This document shows positions 28,739 to 37,261 of a DNA stretch of 64,000 nt, piece after piece; the stretch's first letter is position 1, and every line of letters begins with the position of its first letter. The stretch spans positions 62,001-126,000 of the forward strand of contig NZ_FOAP01000023.1 in NCBI RefSeq assembly GCF_900109545.1. The letters are read 5' to 3'. The notes under the pieces were generated by a model. The model was not told where the DNA came from. It saw only the letters and a list, made by a program, of their open reading frames with translations, and did not search any database. This DNA comes from Stigmatella aurantiaca (GTDB taxonomy: Bacteria > Myxococcota > Myxococcia > Myxococcales > Myxococcaceae). The position numbers and the translations under genes are program-made.

Positions 28739-29914
28739 TTAGAAGGGGAAGAGCGCCGGTCCCGAGGCCAGGAAGCGCGCCAGCGCCTGGGCCTTGGTGC
28801 GCAGGGAGTCCACCTCGATGGACTCCTCCACCGTGTGCGATCCCTGGCCCCGGGGGCCCAGTCCGTCAATCGACGGGATGCCCAGCCCAAAGGAAGTGCT
28901 GGCATCCGAGCCGCCCCCCACCCGGGGCGACTCCGCATGGCCCAGCCCCGAGGCCTGGGCGCACCGGCCGTAGGCGGCCATCAGCGCCGCGGAGGCCTCG
29001 GTGCGCTCCAGGGGCGCGCGCGCCACCCCGCCCACCACCTCCAGCCGGGTGCCCGGAATGCCCTGGCAGGCCTGGGTGGCCAGGTGCTGGAGGCGCGCGA
29101 CCAGCGCCTCGCCATCCTCGCGGGAGCAGAAGCGCAGGTCCACGTCCGCCTCGGCGCGGTCCGGCACGGTGTTCTTCCCCTGGCCGCCCACCACCCGCCC
29201 CACGTTGACCGTGAGCCCGCGCGCCGCATCGGTGAGCTGCTGCGCCCCGTCCACGAAGCGCGCGAGCGCCCAGAGCGCGTTGGCCCCGTCCGCGTACGCG
29301 TCGCCCGCGTGGGCGGCCCGGCCCTGGGCCACCACCTTGAGCGTCCCCGTGCCCTTGCGCTGGGTGACGATGGCATCCCCCGGCCGCCCCGCCCCGAAGA
29401 CGAGGCAGGCCTGGGCCCCGCCAATCGCCTCGCGGATGACGCCCTGGCCCTCCGGCGAGCCCACCTCCTCGTCCGAGACCACCACCAGCCGCAGCGGCGG
29501 CAGCGCCTGCAACCCCCCCGAGGCCGCCAGCGCCCGGAGCGCCCAGGCTATGACGATGAGCCCGCCCTTCGGATCCAACGCGCCGGGCCCCCGCCGCAGC
29601 GCCCCTTCCTTCCGGTAGCCCTCGAACCGGCCCGGGGGGTAGACGGTATCCAAATGTCCCACTAGGGCCACGGGCCGCACGCCGGCCCGGCCTGCGGAGC
29701 GGAACACGAGGTGATCGGCGAAGCGGGCGCTGAGCACCAGCTCGGCGGAGAGTCCAGGTACCGCGAAGCACTCGCGCAGCAGGCCCGCCAGCGTCCGGCC
29801 CCCGGCCGGGTTCTCCGTGTAGGAGTTCACCCGCACCAGCGCGCCAAGCGCCTCGTCCATCTCCCCCGTCCTGTGCTCCAACCACCTGGCAGCCGCTTCT
29901 CCCAACTCGCGCAT
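28739..29914 (-). CDS. M20-family peptidase (carboxypeptidase G2-like) lacking one metal-ligand Glu
   Basis: 391 aa, no signal peptide. ATG 29914 has a GGGAGG site. Metal and catalytic motifs are present: GHLDTVYP (His87, Asp89), GALDPKGG (Asp114), DEEVGSPEG (general base Glu149 and ligand Glu150) and the late GSHTVEE His. The fourth ligand, a Glu in the usual LVFE(x)GRP motif, reads Gly174 (codon GGG at 29393-29395). One base change from GAG would explain it. With that ligand lost, the second metal site may be weak. Otherwise the gene is intact and of normal length. Confidence 0.88.
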   Translation of the reverse strand: MRELGEAAARWLEHRTGEMDEALGALVRVNSYTENPAGGRTLAGLLRECFAVPGLSAELVLSARFADHLVFRSAGRAGVRPVALVGHLDTVYPPGRFEGYRKEGALRRGPGALDPKGGLIVIAWALRALAASGGLQALPPLRLVVVSDEEVGSPEGQGVIREAIGGAQACLVFGAGRPGDAIVTQRKGTGTLKVVAQGRAAHAGDAYADGANALWALARFVDGAQQLTDAARGLTVNVGRVVGGQGKNTVPDRAEADVDLRFCSREDGEALVARLQHLATQACQGIPGTRLEVVGGVARAPLERTEASAALMAAYGRCAQASGLGHAESPRVGGGSDASTSFGLGIPSIDGLGPRGQGSHTVEESIEVDSLRTKAQALARFLASGPALFPF

Positions 29915-30074
29915 GAGGCCTCCCGGGCCGGGGGCATACGTCAGCCCCGGCAACACGCAAAGTCCCCTTGTGTGCTTGCTCCCCTGGCGCCCGGCGGGGG
30001 TACCAGGGCTGGCCGGAAGCTTGCCGGGTGCGCGCCCCATCCGCATCCCTCTCTATACAAGGGAGGATCAAAGA

Positions 30075-30509
30075 ATGTCCGACAAGCTCTGGATTCTGGT
30101 GGGCAACGCGAGCCGGGTGCGGCTGTTCTCCGCGAACGAGCAAGGGGATGACTGGAAGCTGCTGGAGGAGTTCCGCCACGACGACAGCCGGGCGCGCAAC
30201 ACGGACCTGCTGGAGCAGCAGGACAACCCCAACGCCGGTACCCTCCATGGCCCCGTGGCCGAGCAGGAGCCCAACGGCCGGAAGAACCTGGAGCACGAGC
30301 GGTTCGCGCGCGAGCTGTGCGCGCACCTGGACCGGGGCGTGGACCACCACATGTTCGAGCGCCTGGTCATCGCCGCCCCGCCCAGCTTCCTGGGCCTGCT
30401 GCGCAAGACGCTGAGCAAGCGGGCACTCCAGCGGCTGGTGCTGGACCTGGATGCGGACTATTCCAATCTGCCCGCCCGTGAGCTGCCCAACCGTGTGCCC
30501 ATCCTTTAG
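30075..30509 (+). CDS. Host-attachment/AtsE-like (baeRF-related) protein
   Basis: 144 aa soluble protein of the Host_attach family, first described in Agrobacterium. Features are WILVGNASRVRLFSAN at the N-terminus, a charged middle (FARELCAHLDRGVDHHMFERLVIAAPPSFLG) and LSKRALQRLVLDLDADYSNLP. The fold is related to the eRF1/ribosome-rescue domain. Role in a free-living myxobacterium is unknown, perhaps stress or translation linked. Strong GGGAGG site before ATG 30075. Single gene between a divergent peptidase and an MCP. Confidence 0.88.
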   Translation: MSDKLWILVGNASRVRLFSANEQGDDWKLLEEFRHDDSRARNTDLLEQQDNPNAGTLHGPVAEQEPNGRKNLEHERFARELCAHLDRGVDHHMFERLVIAAPPSFLGLLRKTLSKRALQRLVLDLDADYSNLPARELPNRVPIL

Positions 30510-30628
30510 GGACGGAACGCTCTGGAAGCCCCTGCGGCTCTGATACGCTCGCAGGCAGGACGGGCTGCCCTCCAGACCCACGGCCTGGGAAGCAGCCCGT
30601 CGCTGGTACTCCTCCTGGCCAGAGCGAC

Positions 30629-32530
30629 ATGACCCTGCCCCTTCTTGGCACCCTCAAGCTCCGCGGGCGCCTGACGCTGTACACCACCCTGCTCTACGTG
30701 GTGCCGCTGGCGGCGCTGGGGTGGCTCCAGTTCATGGACTCGCGGGAGCGGGTGCGGCTCCAGGTCCAGGACACGCTCTCCCTGGAAGCCTCGGGCCTGC
30801 GGGATTTGGTGGAGGCCATGCTCGCCGAGCGCGAGGCGAACGTGCGCACCTGGGCGGAGGACCCCAGCCTGCGCGCGGCGCTCGAGGGCCCCACCCCGGC
30901 GGTGGCCGCCCCGGAGCTGGCCGCCGTGCTGCGCCACGCGCCCACCTTCAGTGGCCTGGTGCTCTTCAACCTGGAGGGCCAGGCCATCGCGGCCAGCCCC
31001 CCGGGCCTGCTCCATGCCTACTCGGACCAGCAGGACGAGGTGCACGAGAGCCCCTGGTTCCGCGCCGCGCGCGAGGGGCGGATGACGGACAAGGGGCTGA
31101 GCCCCCAGGCCTCCGCCATCTTCCGCAAGCGCGTGCTGCCCCTGGCGGCGCCCGTGGTGGGAGACCCGGAGACGCCCCCGCTGGGCGTGCTGATGGCGGC
31201 ATATGACTGGGAGCACCTGGCCCGGGTGGTGGCCCCCACGCTGGAGCGGGCCCGCCTGCGCTCCCACTTGAGCTTCGCGCTGTCGGTGCGGCGCGCGGAT
31301 GGCACGAGCCTCTTCGAGGCGCGGGGCGCCCCGCCGCGCCCGGGCTCCAAGCCGCTGACCGTCGTCATGGAGAACGACCGCCGGATCCGCGACGTGGGCG
31401 ACGGCTGGCGCTTCGTGGCGCAGGTGGATCCCGAGGAGGCCTATGCAGACGAGTCCCGCACGCTGCTGGTGAACCTCGCCGTGACGGGCCTGGCCATGAT
31501 GGTGGCGGCCATGGGCACCTTCCTGGTGGCCCGCATCGTCACCCGGCCGCTCGTGGCGCTCAGCGGCATGGTGGGCCGCATCATCCACGACCGGGACCTG
31601 AGCCAGCCCCTGCCCGTGCAGGCCTCGAACGACGAGGTGGGGCAGCTGGCCAGCGCGTTCGCGCTCATGCTGGGCCACCTCCGGGACACCACCGCCAGCC
31701 TGCAGAACGGCATGCGGGTGCTCAACAACACGGTGAGCGAGCTCAACCAGGCCTCGCGCCACCAGGAGCGCAACATCGCGCGCCAGGCGGCCGCGCTCCA
31801 GCAGACGCAGGTGACGGCGCAGGAAATCAAGCAGACCTCCCTGCTGGCCGCGGAGAAGGCCGACACGGTGCTCAGCGTGGCCTCCCGGGCCGAGGACGTG
31901 GGGCGCTCGGGCGAGGCCGCCATCAGCAGCAGCCTCGGGGGCTTCGAGGGCCTCCAGGAGCAGGTGGCCCAGATGGCGCAGAGCATCGCCCGGCTCAACG
32001 AGCGCACCCAGCAGATCGGCGGGATTACGCAAACGGTGAAGGACCTGGCGGACCAGTCGAACATGCTGGCGCTGAATGCCGCCATCGAGGCGGTGCGCAG
32101 CGGCGAGCACGGCAAGGGCTTCGGCGTGGTGGCCCGCGAAATCCGCTCCCTGGCCGACCAGTCCATCCAGGCCACCGAGCGCGTGCGGGACATCCTGGGG
32201 GACATCAGCCAGGCCATCCTCTCCACGGCGAAGATGACGGAGCAGGGCTACACGCGGATGGAGGAGGGGCTGGGGCAGGTGCGCGCCAGCGGCGAGAACC
32301 TCCGCGAGCTGTCCACCATCGTCCACGACAACGCCGCGGCCGTGCGGCAGATCGCCGCCGCGGTGAGCCAGCAGAACGCGGGCATCTCCCAGATTTTCGG
32401 CGCGGTGACGGACCTGTCCACGATGATGAACGAGACGGTGACGAGCCTCCAGTCCACGAGCAACGCGGCGCGCACCCTGCAGGAAGTCGCCGAGCAGATG
32501 GAGCACGTGGCCCGGAGCTACCGGGTGTAG
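30629..32530 (+). CDS. Methyl-accepting chemotaxis protein
   Basis: 633 aa. First membrane helix about 16-36, periplasmic dCache-like sensor domain to about 275, second helix about 278-304 (VNLAVTGLAMMVAAMGTFLVA), HAMP (about 305-357), then the long helical signalling domain with the conserved hairpin tip (SNMLALNAAIEAVRSGEHG). No C-terminal CheR-tethering pentapeptide. No che genes are nearby, so it is an orphan receptor that must join a distant Frz/Che-type system. It is followed 9 bp later by a HAD gene. Confidence 0.96.
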   Translation: MTLPLLGTLKLRGRLTLYTTLLYVVPLAALGWLQFMDSRERVRLQVQDTLSLEASGLRDLVEAMLAEREANVRTWAEDPSLRAALEGPTPAVAAPELAAVLRHAPTFSGLVLFNLEGQAIAASPPGLLHAYSDQQDEVHESPWFRAAREGRMTDKGLSPQASAIFRKRVLPLAAPVVGDPETPPLGVLMAAYDWEHLARVVAPTLERARLRSHLSFALSVRRADGTSLFEARGAPPRPGSKPLTVVMENDRRIRDVGDGWRFVAQVDPEEAYADESRTLLVNLAVTGLAMMVAAMGTFLVARIVTRPLVALSGMVGRIIHDRDLSQPLPVQASNDEVGQLASAFALMLGHLRDTTASLQNGMRVLNNTVSELNQASRHQERNIARQAAALQQTQVTAQEIKQTSLLAAEKADTVLSVASRAEDVGRSGEAAISSSLGGFEGLQEQVAQMAQSIARLNERTQQIGGITQTVKDLADQSNMLALNAAIEAVRSGEHGKGFGVVAREIRSLADQSIQATERVRDILGDISQAILSTAKMTEQGYTRMEEGLGQVRASGENLRELSTIVHDNAAAVRQIAAAVSQQNAGISQIFGAVTDLSTMMNETVTSLQSTSNAARTLQEVAEQMEHVARSYRV

Positions 32531-32539
32531 AAGGGGCCC

Positions 32540-33145
32540 ATGTCCCTGCCCCCGCCGCGCGCCCTCATCTTCGACCTGGGCAACGTCCTGGTCTTCCACG
32601 ACAACGGCCTGCTCTTCCACCGGCTGGGGGCCCGCGCGGGCCTGCCCCCGCAGGAGGTGGCGCAGCGGCTCACCGGCGCGGGCTGGACGGCGGCCAACCG
32701 GGGGCAGCTGGACGCGGAGGGCATCCGCCGGGACGTGTGCGGGGCGCTGGGGGTGGAGCTGCCCCTGGAGGAGTTCGCCCCGCTGTGGAGCAGCCACTTC
32801 ACCGTGCACGAGGCGGTGCTGCCCTCCGTGGAGGCGCTGGAAGGCCGGGTGAAGCGGGTGCTGCTGTCCAACACCAACGTGCTCCACGTGGCGTACCTGC
32901 GGCCCCGGCTGCCCTTGCTCCAGCGCTTCGACGCGGTGCTGATGAGCTGCGAGGTGGGCCTCGTAAAGCCCGAGCCTGCCTTCTTCCAGCTCGCCCTGGA
33001 GCGCGCCGGCTGCGCGCCGCACGAGGCCGCCTTCTTCGATGACCTGCCCGAGTACGTGGAGGCCGCGAACGCGCTCGGCATCCGCGGCCACCTGTTCACC
33101 ACCGCGCCCGCCTTCGCCGCGCAGCTCGCGGCGCTGGGGCTCTGA
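32540..33145 (+). CDS. HAD-superfamily phosphatase, YihX-like
   Basis: 201 aa. HAD motifs: motif I FDLGNVL with nucleophile Asp12 (the second Asp is Gly, which is normal in YihX relatives), motif II LLSNTN, motif III Lys in VGLVKPEP and motif IV FFDDLPEYV. Relatives hydrolyse sugar phosphates such as alpha-glucose-1-phosphate. It probably rides on the MCP transcript. Converges with the GST gene at 33149 with only 3 bp between the stops. Confidence 0.88.
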   Translation: MSLPPPRALIFDLGNVLVFHDNGLLFHRLGARAGLPPQEVAQRLTGAGWTAANRGQLDAEGIRRDVCGALGVELPLEEFAPLWSSHFTVHEAVLPSVEALEGRVKRVLLSNTNVLHVAYLRPRLPLLQRFDAVLMSCEVGLVKPEPAFFQLALERAGCAPHEAAFFDDLPEYVEAANALGIRGHLFTTAPAFAAQLAALGL

Positions 33146-33148
33146 GGC

Positions 33149-33802
33149 CTACAGCTGCTCGTAGCGGGCGATGAGCGGCTCGGCCTTGCCCGCCTCCGCC
33201 CAGGCCTGGAACGCCGGCAGGGCGAGCACCGTGTCCCGGTACGCCTGCCCCAGCGCGTCCAGCGTCACGTCATACGTGACGAAGCGGGTGACGACGGGCG
33301 CGAAGAAGGCGTCCGCGATGGTGAAGTGCCCATAGAGAAACGGCCCGCCCTGCCCGAAGCGGCCCCGGCACTCGGCCCACACCGCCTGGATGCGGGCGAT
33401 GTTCTCGTCCACCGCGGGCGGGCGCGCCCGGCCCGGCTTCCGGGCGCGGATGTTCATGGGCATGTGCTCGCGCAGCGCCTGGAAGCCCGAGTGCATCTCG
33501 GCCACCACCGAGCGCGCATGCGCGCGGGCCGCGGCCGCCTGGGGCCACAAGCGGGCCTCGGGGAACGTCTCCGCCAGGTACTCGCAGATGGCCAGCGAGT
33601 CCCAGATGACGAGCTCCCCGTGCTGCAGCGCGGGCAGGCGCCCGCTGGGCGAGTACCGGGCGACGCTGCGCGCGGTGTCCGCCTCACCGAGGGGCACCAC
33701 CACCTCGCGGAACGGCTGCCCCACGTGGGCCAGGGCGAGGTAGGGGCGCAGCGACCAGGAAGAGTAGTTCTTCGACGCGACGACGAGCGTGAGTTCGGCC
33801 AT
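33149..33802 (-). CDS. Glutathione S-transferase family protein
   Basis: 217 aa. N-terminal thioredoxin-like domain LTLVVASKNYSSWSLRPYLAL with the SxxSW-R motif typical of the YfcF/maleylacetoacetate-isomerase-like group, then GRLPALQHGELVIWDSLAICEYLAE with the conserved cis-Pro and Ser (glutathione gamma-Glu contact). The helical C-terminal domain is complete, with FTIADAFFAPV. Substrate unknown. ATG 33802 is chosen because the GST fold begins there. Confidence 0.9.
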   Translation of the reverse strand: MAELTLVVASKNYSSWSLRPYLALAHVGQPFREVVVPLGEADTARSVARYSPSGRLPALQHGELVIWDSLAICEYLAETFPEARLWPQAAAARAHARSVVAEMHSGFQALREHMPMNIRARKPGRARPPAVDENIARIQAVWAECRGRFGQGGPFLYGHFTIADAFFAPVVTRFVTYDVTLDALGQAYRDTVLALPAFQAWAEAGKAEPLIARYEQL

Positions 33803-33834
33803 GGGCGGCAACCCTACCGCCCGGCGGGCGCGGT

Positions 33835-34437
33835 TCAACCCCTGGCGCGCTTGGGGGCGAGGAGCGAACGGACACGGGCCAACAGCCGCGGCCGGGGCGG
33901 GGCCTCGCGCGGTTCGATGCGGAACACCTCCACGGGCAGCCGCAGCCCCTTGAGGGCATTGCGCCGGAAGCGCAGGGCGGGCGGCAGCGCGTGGCCATCC
34001 ACCTGCCGCATCACCGCCTCGCTGACGTAGAGCGTGCCCGGCCGGGCCAGCGCCTCGATGCGCGCCGCCAGGTTCACGCCCTCACCGAACAAATCCCCCC
34101 CGAGGGAGACCACCGGGCCCACATGGACGCCGATGCGCAGCGCCATTTGCCGCCCGGCGGGAGCCTGTTGGTTGTAACAGCGCAGCGCGTCCTGGAGCGC
34201 CACGCCAAATCGCACCGCCGGCAGCCCTCCGTCGAACGCGAGCAGGAAGCCGTCCTCCGTCGCCTTCACCTCCCGCCCACCCTGGCGGGGCAGCAGCTCC
34301 CGGACGAGGCGGGCATGTTCCGCCCTCAGCTCTCCTTCCAGTGCCTCCTCCTGCGGAACCCGGGCCTCCCGTGAAACCATCGCCGTGAACATGACCGCCG
34401 TGACACTGCGAATCTCGGCCTGCGGTGCTTCCACCAT
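33835..34437 (-). CDS. Degenerate class III adenylyl/guanylyl cyclase domain protein
   Basis: 200 aa, a single cyclase domain with a basic tail. The first metal-binding Asp of the usual FTDM/FADI motif is Ala19 (VMFTAMV; codon at 34381-34383). The second metal Asp62 (EDGF), the substrate Lys58 and the GEGVNLAARIEALA segment are kept. Both Asp are needed for two-metal catalysis in the family, so activity is doubtful and a regulatory or nucleotide-binding role is likely. There is no membrane or sensor domain. 32 bp upstream of the GST gene, same strand. Confidence 0.8.
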   Translation of the reverse strand: MVEAPQAEIRSVTAVMFTAMVSREARVPQEEALEGELRAEHARLVRELLPRQGGREVKATEDGFLLAFDGGLPAVRFGVALQDALRCYNQQAPAGRQMALRIGVHVGPVVSLGGDLFGEGVNLAARIEALARPGTLYVSEAVMRQVDGHALPPALRFRRNALKGLRLPVEVFRIEPREAPPRPRLLARVRSLLAPKRARG

Positions 34438-34726
34438 GGCGTGACGCCTCCCCTTCCCCCCGGCTCAGCTGAGAATGTTAGCGTGAAGACAGATTTCCAG
34501 CCTGTACTCGCCCTGAAGACCCCAAAAGGGCCATCGGGTCCTGCAGGGTAGTCCCAGCCCCAGGGGCCTGTCCCTCCGGGTTTCCCGCGAATGCGTCCTT
34601 CTCGACGCAATGCGCCAGCGCCGCGTCGGGTGCCTCACACTGGGTGTGAACCGGAGGGAAATCCCCGGGCGAAGCGCCGTGCATGGGGCTTGAGTCGAAG
34701 CCCAAGAGGCCGGAAGGTGGGACGGA

Positions 34727-35857
34727 ATGCCCCCCAAGCAGCACATCTACCTGGTCCCAGGCTTCTTCGGCTTCACCAACCTGGGGGAGCTGCTGTACTT
34801 CGGCCACGTCCGCGACTTCCTCCAGGCGGAGTTCGCCCGGCGCGGGGTGGAGGCCGAGGTGGTGGCCATCCTGTCCCACCCCACCGCCTCCATCCGGCAG
34901 CGCACGGCGGACCTGCTCAAGGCCGTGCAGGAGACGGCCAGCGAGGACGAGGGGCCCATCCACTTCATCGGCCACTCCACCGGCGGGCTGGACTCGCGGC
35001 TGTTCGTCAGCCCCGGGGCCTCGCTGCGCGAGGGGCTGGCGCTGGAGCTGTACGCCAGCCGCGTGCGCTCCGTGGTGACGGTGTCCACGCCCCACGCGGG
35101 CACGCCCCTGGCCTCCTTCTTCCTGGGGCTCTTCGGCCAGCAGCTCCTGCGGCTCCTGTCGCTCTTCACCGTGTACGTGCTGCGCTTCGGGCGGCTGCCG
35201 CTGCGGGTGATGTTCCGGCTGGGCCACGTGCTGGCGCGCGCGGATGATCAGCTCGGGTGGAAGGCGACGCTGCTCGACCAGCTCTTCGACCAGCTCCTGG
35301 GCGACTTCTCCTCGGACCGCCGCGAGGCGGTGTCGCGGTTCCTGGGAGACGTGGGCAAGGACACCTCGCTCATCCCCCAGCTCACCCCCGAGGGAATCGA
35401 CCTGTTCAACGCGGCCTGCTCGGACCGGCCCACCGTGCGCTACGGCTCGGTGATTACCCAGGCCCGGCCCCCGTCCCTGCGCACCCGGCTGTCCACGGGG
35501 TTGGATCCCTACGCGCAGCTCACCCACACGGTGTACGCGTTCTTCTACGGCCAGACGCGGAACATGCCGCTCAACCGCATCCCGCTGCACACCGCGGAGC
35601 AGACGGCCGCGCTGGTGCAGGCCTACGGGGCCCTGCCCCACGCCGAGGCCTGTGACGGCATCGTCCCCACGCGCTCCCAGGTCTACGGCCAGGTGATTGG
35701 CGCGGTGCGGGCCGACCACCTGGATGCCATCGGCCACTTCGACCAGCCCACGCACCACCCGCCCCACGTGGACTGGCTCATCTCCGGCTCCGGCTTCCGC
35801 AGGCCCCAGTTCGAGAAGCTCTGGAAGGACGTGTCCGGCTTCCTGCTGAACGAGTGA
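34727..35857 (+). CDS. Alpha/beta-hydrolase, triacylglycerol-lipase-like
   Basis: 376 aa. Opens HIYLVPGFFGFTNLGEL (oxyanion region), nucleophile Ser in FIGHSTGGLDSRLF (about residue 87), a long hydrophobic helical insert (about 130-165) and a late acid/His pair in CDGIVPTRSQ and AIGHFD. No signal peptide, so cytoplasmic or membrane-associated. A lipid-ester or polymer substrate is probable. Ribosome site GGAAGG. The 289-bp gap upstream is shared with the divergent cyclase-like gene. Confidence 0.88.
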   Translation: MPPKQHIYLVPGFFGFTNLGELLYFGHVRDFLQAEFARRGVEAEVVAILSHPTASIRQRTADLLKAVQETASEDEGPIHFIGHSTGGLDSRLFVSPGASLREGLALELYASRVRSVVTVSTPHAGTPLASFFLGLFGQQLLRLLSLFTVYVLRFGRLPLRVMFRLGHVLARADDQLGWKATLLDQLFDQLLGDFSSDRREAVSRFLGDVGKDTSLIPQLTPEGIDLFNAACSDRPTVRYGSVITQARPPSLRTRLSTGLDPYAQLTHTVYAFFYGQTRNMPLNRIPLHTAEQTAALVQAYGALPHAEACDGIVPTRSQVYGQVIGAVRADHLDAIGHFDQPTHHPPHVDWLISGSGFRRPQFEKLWKDVSGFLLNE

Positions 35858-35969
35858 CGCGCGGCATGGCTCGCCTGCCCCCTTGCCCTCCGGCCGGGGA
35901 ACAACGGGTTGGCGGATGTCCTCACCATCTCCAATCTACTGAGGCCCGCAGGCCATTCCGCCGCGTGGC

Positions 35970-36530
35970 ATGACGCTGGGGAACGCGGACATGAAATTTA
36001 CGAGTCACGTCAATCTTCCCGCCGATGCGCGCGAGGATCTCATTGATGTTCTGAACGTCAACCTGGCCAACGCCGTGGACCTGCACTGGCAGGTGAAGCA
36101 GGCGCACTGGAACATCCGCGGCAAGCACTTCATCAGCCGCCACCAGTTGTTCGACAGCCTGGCCGACCACCTGCGCACCCAGGCGGACGCCATGGCCGAG
36201 CGCGCGGGCACCCTGGGCGGCTACGCCGAGGGCACCATCCGCCTGGCGGCCAAGAACAGCCAGCTGCCCGAGTACGACTTGCAGGCCGTGGATGGGGATG
36301 CCCACCTCTCGGCCCTGGTGGACCGCTTCGCGCGGTACGCGGCGAGCATCCGTGACGGCATCCAACGCTCCGAGGCGCTGGAGGACCCCGTGACGGTGGA
36401 CCTGCTCACGCAAACCCTGGGCGTGGTGGAGCTCGACCTGTGGTTCCTGGAGAGCCACCTGCAGGGCGATGCGCGCACCACCGCCAACCGCTCCCGCCGT
36501 GACGACGTGCAGCTGCCCGGCAATGCCTGA
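35970..36530 (+). CDS. dps: Dps-family DNA-binding ferritin-like protein
   Basis: 186 aa. The Dps ferroxidase signature is DLHWQVKQAHWNIRGKHF followed by HQLFDSLADHLRTQADAMAER, and the remaining helices match a four-helix ferritin-like bundle. It binds and oxidises iron and may protect DNA in starvation or peroxide stress. The start may be ATG 35970 or ATG 35991, where the recognised family N-terminus (MKFTSHVNLP) begins; the second has the better ribosome site. A hairpin follows at 36551. Confidence 0.92.
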   Translation: MTLGNADMKFTSHVNLPADAREDLIDVLNVNLANAVDLHWQVKQAHWNIRGKHFISRHQLFDSLADHLRTQADAMAERAGTLGGYAEGTIRLAAKNSQLPEYDLQAVDGDAHLSALVDRFARYAASIRDGIQRSEALEDPVTVDLLTQTLGVVELDLWFLESHLQGDARTTANRSRRDDVQLPGNA

Positions 36531-36550
36531 TGAGGCGCGCCCGGGAGGGT

Positions 36551-36578
36551 GGCCCCCGCTTTCGTCAAGCGCGGGGCC
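36551..36578 (+). terminator. Terminator-like hairpin after dps
   Basis: GGCCCCCGC (36551-36559) pairs with 36569-36578 with one bulged base, closing a 9-nt loop TTTCGTCAA. It lies 20 bp after the dps stop. No T-run. Confidence 0.45.
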
Positions 36579-36631
36579 CATCCGGGCCGTATAAGAGGAC
36601 CCCCAATGGCCACCCCCATGAGGGTCCTCAC

Positions 36632-37255
36632 ATGATCGATCTCTATACGTTCACCACGCCCAACGGGCAGAAGGCCTCCATCGCTCTGGAAGAGCTGGAG
36701 CTGCCCTACACCGTGCACGTGGTGAACATCGCCCAGGGCGAGCAGTTCCGGCCGGAGTTCCTGGCCATCAACCCCAACAACAAGATTCCCGCCATCGTGG
36801 ACCACTCGGTGCCCGGAGGGCTGAAGCTCTTCGAGTCCGGCGCCATCCTGCTGTACCTGGCGGAGAAGACGGGGCGGCTCTTGCCCACGGACCCGGCGGG
36901 CAAGGCCGAGGTGACGCAGTGGCTGATGTTCCAGATGGGCGGCGTGGGCCCGATGCTGGGGCAGCTCGGCTTCTTCACCCGCTACGCCCCCACGAAAATC
37001 CCCCTGGCCATCGACCGCTACCGCAACGAGAGCAGCCGCATCCTGGGCGTCCTGGACCGGCACCTGAGCGGCCGGGACTACGTGGCGCGCGCGTACTCCG
37101 TGGCGGACATCGCCCTGTACCCCTGGCTGGCGGCGGCCCGGAACTTCTACCCGGAGCTCTTCCGGTCCCTGACCGGGATTCCTCAGTGGATGGAGCGCGT
37201 GGGGGCCCGTCCCGCGGTCCAGCGGGGGATGAAGGTCCCCCAGCTCGCGCGTTGA
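36632..37255 (+). CDS. Glutathione S-transferase, YfcG/Nu-class-like
   Basis: 207 aa. N-terminal MIDLYTFTTPNGQKASIALE and FRPEFLAINPNNKIPAIVD match the YfcG disulfide-bond oxidoreductase group, whose TPNG segment (Thr/Asn) activates glutathione instead of a Tyr or Cys. The helical domain includes YSVADIALYPWLAAARNFYP. It is 6 bp upstream of selO; both use thiol chemistry, so they may belong to one oxidative-stress response. Confidence 0.92.
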   Translation: MIDLYTFTTPNGQKASIALEELELPYTVHVVNIAQGEQFRPEFLAINPNNKIPAIVDHSVPGGLKLFESGAILLYLAEKTGRLLPTDPAGKAEVTQWLMFQMGGVGPMLGQLGFFTRYAPTKIPLAIDRYRNESSRILGVLDRHLSGRDYVARAYSVADIALYPWLAAARNFYPELFRSLTGIPQWMERVGARPAVQRGMKVPQLAR

Positions 37256-37261
37256 ATTCCC

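Noticed and set aside
32540-33145. Loss of the second Asp of HAD motif I as an inactivating change
   Set aside because: DLGN in this position is normal in YihX-like phosphatases, so it is not a defect.
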